From: Streptomyces sp. SID13726
GTDB taxonomy: Bacteria > Actinomycetota > Actinomycetes > Streptomycetales > Streptomycetaceae
NCBI RefSeq assembly: GCF_010548375.1
Contig: NZ_JAAGLY010000010.1
Coordinates: 62,001-126,000, forward strand
Length of the DNA: 64,000 nt
Direction of reading: 5' to 3'
How positions within the stretch are numbered: the first letter of the stretch is position 1; each line of letters begins with the position of its first letter. Positions 60,192-64,000 of the stretch are shown here, in pieces. The position numbers and the translations under genes are program-made. The notes below the pieces were generated by a model, which was not told the origin of the DNA, made no database searches, and saw nothing but the letters and a program-made list of their open reading frames with translations.

Positions 60192-60227
60192 CCTCATCAA
60201 GTAGCCGTTTGCCGCTACTTGATGAGG
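60192..60227. promoter_or_regulatory. 14-bp perfect inverted repeat upstream of luxR-type gene
   Basis: CCTCATCAAGTAGC, 8-base loop CGTTTGCC, GCTACTTGATGAGG. It overlaps the LuxR ribosome-binding region, so could be its own operator or an mRNA hairpin controlling translation. A further CATCAAGT half occurs at 60258-60265. Confidence 0.65.
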
Positions 60228-60499
60228 ATTCTATTAATATCACACAGGAAACAACAGCCCATCAAGTCACACCAAATCAGACAGATAGGAGGATCGGGTG
60301 TGGCGTATTTGCGCCATACCGGCTACCGGCGCATGGGTGAGTACATCGAGAGGAACGGAGAAATCCCTGATCAAGCCGCGCGTGAGGCTGGCACCTGAAT
60401 TCATCCTAGCGAGTCAGCCGCTTTGGCACTGTGCAAATTTGCGCCGTCCGGAATGGCCAATTCCTAGTGATAGTCCCGGCGTGATTCGGGGGTGCGCCG
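60228..60499. other. AT-rich intergenic segment, no confident gene
   Basis: Noticeably AT-richer than the rest (for example ATTCTATTAATATCACACAG at 60229-60248). It contains AGGAGG followed by a GTG (60298) opening a 77-codon frame, and small palindromes TGGCGTATTTGCGCCA around 60301-60317. The frame overlaps the end of the opposing lipoprotein gene and has no recognisable product, so it is not called. Confidence 0.5.
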
Positions 60500-61303
60500 T
60501 CAGGCACCGTCCTGGTGGAGGATCGTCATGACATCCCCGGATGTGACGGTCTGCTCGCCTTCCGGCAGATGGACTGTGACGGGCTTGCCGACATCCTTGA
60601 ACTGCATCGAGAATGACCGGCCCCCCTCGACCTGGTACTCGGCAAGCACGGCCTTCGGGCTGCCCTGCGCCGGGACATAGACCCGGATCGTCACCGGCCC
60701 CTTGGTCTTGGAAAGAGAACGCAGACGTTGCCCGTCGCGCACTGTCACCGGCCCGGAGGTCACGTCGCCGACGGCCGTCGCGGCACCTGCGAGCAGCAAC
60801 CCTGTCTGGCACACCGGCGCGATACCTTCCGTCTCCGGCACGTCGCCGGGCAGAGTGGTGACCATGTACGCGCCGCGCAGCAGCTCGGTCGCAGCCCACT
60901 GCGGGTCCTGCGTCAGGTCTGCCGCGGGATCGACTACGGCGACCTCCGAGTCTCCTGCCAGCCTGCTCACGGCCTCAGGCAGCGCGCTGTCGGCCCAGCG
61001 GGTCCATACCTGCTTGCCGACCAGGACACTCTCCGCGCCTCCGACTGTTCCCGCGCAGCCTCTGCGGCCGTCGAGGGCTGCTTCGAATCGGACTTTCGCT
61101 CCGCCGGAGCTGTGAAACTCCCCAGTCATCCGGAACGACTTCGCCTGATGCAGTGGCTGAAGCGCGTCCTCGAACGCCTGAACCTCCCTGCTGCGCCCGT
61201 CGACTGTGCACGATGCCGCCAAGGCAACCGCTGACGCCACTGCCATAGACACCCGGCCACCACGCACCATGCGCACCTGCATCTCCCCGCCCTGACGACC
61301 CAT
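60500..61303 (-). CDS. Probable lipoprotein, unknown function
   Basis: 267 residues. Basic start, hydrophobic helix and lipobox VALAASC (Cys32). Mature part FRMTGEFHSSGGAKVRFEAA, GGAESVLVGKQVWTRWADSA and SFSMQFKDVGKPVTVHLPEG resembles the beta-sheet/helix layout of LppX/LprG-like actinobacterial lipoproteins, but I cannot confirm the family. ATG 61303 (GGAGAG upstream) chosen; 61282 and 61270 are alternatives that shorten the signal n-region. Confidence 0.75.
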   Translation of the reverse strand: MGRQGGEMQVRMVRGGRVSMAVASAVALAASCTVDGRSREVQAFEDALQPLHQAKSFRMTGEFHSSGGAKVRFEAALDGRRGCAGTVGGAESVLVGKQVWTRWADSALPEAVSRLAGDSEVAVVDPAADLTQDPQWAATELLRGAYMVTTLPGDVPETEGIAPVCQTGLLLAGAATAVGDVTSGPVTVRDGQRLRSLSKTKGPVTIRVYVPAQGSPKAVLAEYQVEGGRSFSMQFKDVGKPVTVHLPEGEQTVTSGDVMTILHQDGA

Positions 61304-61718
61304 CGCACTCAACTCTCCTACAAGACTGCACACTTCACTACTTCGGCCTGTTTTAGGAAGCGGCAGCCCTGCCAGCTATGCGACGGCGTCTGTCGGAAGA
61401 GGCGGCGGTGCCGTGTGGCCTGCGCTCATCCAGTTCTCCCTGGAGGTCGTCCATTCACCGTCGTGGCAGACAGGGATCTGGGGCTAGCCACAGCAAAAGA
61501 GACGGGCTTGACTGCAGCGGCAGTTGTATGCCGAGGGATGCCGCTCGGGTGGCAACCGGTGGATAGGCCGTGGCGACCGGAAATGCCCTGGCCTCGGCAG
61601 CCCGTGTCGGTGTCAGGGCCCTGTTGCTGGTGTGGTGGTTGGTGTCATCCCGTCAGCGCGGGTGGTTAAAGTGCAGATCGGTGCTATGTCGGGTCCCGTT
61701 ATTGGGTATCGTCTTGTC
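61304..61718. other. Intergenic region, no confident gene
   Basis: 415 bp between the divergently transcribed lipoprotein and PadR genes. Several short open frames (such as 61378-61566 and 61415-61669) lack ribosome-binding sites and genome-typical codon use. TATCGT at 61707-61712 is a possible -10 element for a leaderless padR transcript. Otherwise nothing recognised. Confidence 0.6.
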
Positions 61719-62069
61719 ATGGAAGTTCAGATCACACGTAATGTCGCCCGTGTCCTGAAGGTGTTCACCGAGGATCCGGGCACGCCCCGCTTCGGCATGG
61801 AGCTCATGAAGTTGATGGCCATGTCGAGCGGCACCCTGTATCCCATCCTCACCCGTCTGGCCAAGGCCGGATGGATCGACGCACACGATGAGGACGTCGA
61901 CCCGAGCACCGCCGGACGGCCGGCCCGCCGCTATTACACGATGACCGGCGAACAGGCCCGACAAGCTCGGCTGGAACTCGCCCAGTTCACTTCCGAAATC
62001 AGCCCCTACCCCGCGCGGCCTCTGGGATGGACTCCCGGTGCAACCGACGTCACCGGAGGCCTCCGGTGA
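61719..62069 (+). CDS. PadR-family transcriptional regulator
   Basis: 116 residues. Winged helix VARVLKVFTEDPGTPRFGME, LMAMSSGTLYPILTRLAKAG, WIDAHDEDVD...AGRPARRYYTMTGEQA typical of PadR. ATG 61719 has no ribosome-binding site, but a TATCGT seven bases upstream suggests a leaderless mRNA. The stop overlaps the following membrane-protein GTG (GTGA), a common PadR-target pairing, implying it regulates its own operon. Confidence 0.88.
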   Translation: MEVQITRNVARVLKVFTEDPGTPRFGMELMKLMAMSSGTLYPILTRLAKAGWIDAHDEDVDPSTAGRPARRYYTMTGEQARQARLELAQFTSEISPYPARPLGWTPGATDVTGGLR

Positions 62070-62791
62070 CGATGGAGAACACGATGCCGGGCTACCTCTC
62101 CGCCGCAGCGGCCACGGCTGAAGGCGGCCCCACCTTCCTGGGCGAGGACTGGACGGGCTGGAGGACCGCGTTGATCGCGGCGGTCGTAGCGGCCCTCGCC
62201 TACGAGGCCACCCTCGCCTTACTGCGCGTGTTCAAGCCCCGAGCTGTCCGGTTCGTGACGCTGCGCCTGCCGTTCCTGCTGCTTGCGACGGCCCGGCTCA
62301 CCGTGCCGCCAACCGCGTGGAAGGAGCTCTACGGGCCGTTGAAGGCCGACCTGTGGGACGTCCTCGACGACGGCGAACGCAGCGCCATAGGCCGTTTCGC
62401 AGCTGGTATGGCCTTCTCCGCCTCGCTCGTCTTCGGCGGCGCGGTGCGCACGGCCCGGGCCATGGACATCACGAAGCCGGAAACCAAGGCGAAAGGGCAG
62501 TCCCCGCGGACTCGGGAAAGCTCACGGAGGGCGCGACGCCTCGCCATCGGCACCGCCGTCACCGTCGCCCTTGCCGGCATGAACGGCCCCTGGCTGTACA
62601 GGTATCTCAGCCAAGACGACGGGTCCTTCTTGGGGACGCTTCTCCTCATGGTCAGCGTCGGGGGAGCCGTTGTCACCGCTGTGACGGCAATGCTGTCTGC
62701 ACGGAGCGCCCTTAAGACGGCCAAGCTGATCTCAGCTGCTGACAGGCTGGAATCGGCTCGACGCGTACCTGAAGACCAGCCGAAAAAGTGA
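62066..62791 (+). CDS. Membrane protein of unknown function, PadR-linked
   Basis: 241 residues with about four TM helices (TALIAAVVAALAYEATLALL; LRLPFLLLATARLTV; LAIGTAVTVALAGMNGPWLY; LLLMVSVGGAVVTAVTAMLS) and a cytoplasmic middle with DDGERSAIGRFAAGMAFSAS and basic RTRESSRRARR. No family recognised. GTG 62066 overlaps the padR stop. Leu52 is a TTA codon (62219-62221). Confidence 0.72.
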   Translation: MTMENTMPGYLSAAAATAEGGPTFLGEDWTGWRTALIAAVVAALAYEATLALLRVFKPRAVRFVTLRLPFLLLATARLTVPPTAWKELYGPLKADLWDVLDDGERSAIGRFAAGMAFSASLVFGGAVRTARAMDITKPETKAKGQSPRTRESSRRARRLAIGTAVTVALAGMNGPWLYRYLSQDDGSFLGTLLLMVSVGGAVVTAVTAMLSARSALKTAKLISAADRLESARRVPEDQPKK

Positions 62792-62994
62792 GCCGTGTCC
62801 TCAACCTGGAGGCGCCGTCGTCCTTCCAGGCCGGGGACACTCCCGAGTCGGTAGCACCAGGTGAACCGGACCGCTCCGAATTTCTGGAACAACCCGGACT
62901 GCAAATCCGCCGCTGCTGCCGCGCACATGAAGCGCTCCGGGTCTGGTGGAGGCTCCGGACTGTCCTGAGTTGGGTGGAGTCGAGGTGCTTGGTT

Positions 62995-63297
62995 TCAAGC
63001 TGGTGGGGTGCGGAGTTCGTACTCCACCGGGCTGAGCATGCCCAGTGCGGAGTGTCTGCGCTGTCGGTTGTGGAAGATTTCCAGGTACTCGAAGAGCGCG
63101 GTGGACAGCTCCAGACGGGTCCGCCATCGTCTGCGGTTGAGTAGTTCAACCTGGACTCGGGCCCAGAAGGACTCCATCATCGCGTTGTCCACGCAGTCCC
63201 CGATAGAGCCCATCGAGGGCAGCAGGCCGGAGGCCCTCGCGCGCTGGGTGAACGCCCAAGATCCGAACTGCACTCCGTGATCGGAGTGGATGATGGT
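62995..63297 (-). pseudogene. IS3-type transposase OrfB C-terminal fragment
   Basis: TIIHSDHGVQFGSWAFTQRA, MGSIGDCVDNAMMESFWARV and HNRQRRHSALGMLSPVEYEL are the C-terminal half of an IS3-family integrase core (second Asp of DDE in HSDHG, Glu in MESFWA). The N-terminal half and orfA are missing; instead the frame continues into an IS5-type transposase. Left end probably near 62950-62960. Confidence 0.85.
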
Positions 63298-63299
63298 GC

Positions 63300-63890
63300 G
63301 GCCCGGTCGCGGGGAGCGGTTGCCGCGGGAGTCGTACGCCTTGTCGGCCCGCCCCCGGTCCGGCCGCTTGCGCGGCCTGCCGAGCCCCACCCTCGGAACC
63401 CAGATGGCCTCCAGGACCGCTTCGAACTGCAGGGAATCGCTCCGCTGCCCGGCCGTGATCACGACCGACAAGGGCTTTTGCCCCTGCTCGACCGCGAGGT
63501 GGATTTTGCTGGTCAGCCCGCCGCGGGCGGGATCGCTTTTGCCGTCCTGTCCGCTTTGTTCCTCGGACGTTCCCCCCTTTTGTGAGACCGCCTCCTCCAG
63601 CGCCGCCAGGGTCTGTTCGCTGACCCGCATACCAGCCGCATCAAGATGGGCCCGTGTGGTGGTGGAGTCCGCGCTGACAGGGAGATGTCGATCTCGTCCT
63701 TGCGGGTGGCCTTGGCGATCGCCTCTTCCAGCAGGGCCACAAAGACGCCCGCGTCGCGCCCACGCATGAAACGGTTGTAGACGGTCTGCCAGGCGCCGAA
63801 CCGCTCGGGGTACGGGCCGAGCCTGCCTACCGGCAGAGACGGCCCGATGAACTCCCACTTGCTGTCGGTGAGTTGCGCACGCGTCCCAAC
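63300..63890 (-). pseudogene. IS5-type transposase, truncated and frameshifted
   Basis: From the right: LTDSKWEFIGPSLPVGRLG, ERFGAWQTVYNRFMRGRDAG, VFVALLEEAIAKATRKDEID in one frame, then after a shift near 63680 ADSTTTRAHLDAAGMRVSEQ, SKIHLAVEQGQKPLSVVITA and GRADKAYDSRGNR. This is the IS5/IS427-type DDE transposase with first Asp (ADSTTT) and second Asp (ADKAYDS). The C-terminus with the catalytic Glu is missing; the frame joins the IS3 fragment at about 63300. The frame change may be decay or a programmed frameshift as in some IS427 members. Confidence 0.8.
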
Positions 63891-64000
63891 ACAGTCCTAG
63901 GGGAACTGCGGGATCAGCCCCACGACCCGCAGTCGCCCATCAGCCGACTTGCCCCATACCTGCGGCGTTGGGCCAACTCTGCGCATTCGGCCACCCGGTG
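63891..64000. other. Right window edge, IS end and unassigned sequence
   Basis: The CTAG at about 63897-63900 following the transposase N-terminal region may mark the IS5-type element's end and target. The remaining 100 bp contain no supportable gene; a short minus-strand frame (RVAECAELAQRRRYGASRLM) enters from the right and ends near 63915 but is not identifiable. Confidence 0.4.

Noticed and set aside
60298..60531. 77-codon frame opened by GTG after AGGAGG in the AT-rich gap
   Set aside because: No recognisable product, unusual composition, and its 3' end overlaps the opposing lipoprotein gene.
62788..63144. 118-codon frame overlapping the membrane-protein stop by GTGA
   Set aside because: The second half lies in antisense of the IS3 fragment and the first half shows no domain or ribosome-binding site; the start overlap may be chance.
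1..64000. tRNA, rRNA, CRISPR array or complete prophage
   Set aside because: No tRNA-like T-loop/acceptor combinations, no spaced direct repeats of CRISPR type, and no phage structural genes were seen on reading either strand.

Overview
The window is high-GC actinobacterial DNA and almost certainly a Streptomyces chromosome. Evidence: strong GC bias at third codon positions, frequent GTG/TTG starts, many ATGA/GTGA stop-start overlaps, a malonyl-CoA synthetase that closely resembles S. coelicolor MatB, an Mbl-type MreB paralogue, WhiJ/DUF397-type regulator cassettes, and rare TTA codons confined to accessory genes. All functional statements come from reading the sequence and general family knowledge; no database was searched.

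Left part (1-9.7 kb, conserved core-like). An mreB/mbl-type gene runs off the left edge. It is followed by a malonate module: fused acyl-CoA carboxyltransferase, matB and matC, divergent from an FCD-type GntR regulator, with two clear inverted-repeat operators between matC and gntR. Next come an ATP-grasp protein, a MerR-PP2C fusion, and a divergent TetR/short-chain-dehydrogenase pair with two matching palindromic operators.

9.8-22 kb holds a minus-strand cell-surface glycan locus. A DUF3068 protein is followed by a translationally coupled train: GT4 glycosyltransferase, methyltransferase, AftD-like GT-C arabinofuranosyltransferase, condensation-domain acyltransferase-like protein, methyltransferase, multi-TM transporter-like protein, Trm112-like protein, FkbM methyltransferase and an unknown protein. 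Two of these genes appear to carry copies of a GC-rich intergenic repeat inside their reading frames.

22-39.5 kb. A PucR-type regulator and a TerD-domain/nuclease-like fusion precede an arabinan/arabinose utilisation region: IclR regulator, SMP-30 sugar lactonase, ABC importer (binding protein plus two permeases, no ATPase), secreted GH43 arabinanase, intracellular GH51 arabinofuranosidase and secreted GH35 beta-galactosidase. A second secreted GH43 arabinanase lies at 51.3 kb. The iclR, ABC and distal GH43 upstream regions share a T[C/T]GA-N4-TCGAAC element, and the two arabinanase-linked promoters share -35/-10 architecture. An ImmA-like protease / MAB_1171c-like membrane protein / FAD oxidoreductase cassette sits between lactonase and transporter.

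39.6-51 kb. Rrf2/TauE pair with a perfect inverted repeat; two exported intradiol-dioxygenase-like paralogues flanking a secreted DUF4360 protein, with strong hairpins; DinB protein; WhiJ-like regulator/DUF397/ATPase cassette; and a polymorphic-toxin locus (delivery-domain protein, HNH-like toxin, two SUKH-like immunity proteins), then an alpha/beta-hydrolase that lacks the nucleophilic serine.

52.2-64 kb is recently assembled accessory DNA: a broken HTH gene abutting a decayed IS3-family element, a set of secreted proteins including a ~1300-residue protein combining propeller-like, lysozyme-like and SGNH-hydrolase regions, a stand-alone LuxR HTH protein with a 14-bp inverted repeat upstream, a lipoprotein, a PadR/membrane-protein pair, and at the right edge a transposase chimera in which a truncated IS5-type gene is joined in frame to the end of an IS3-type gene.
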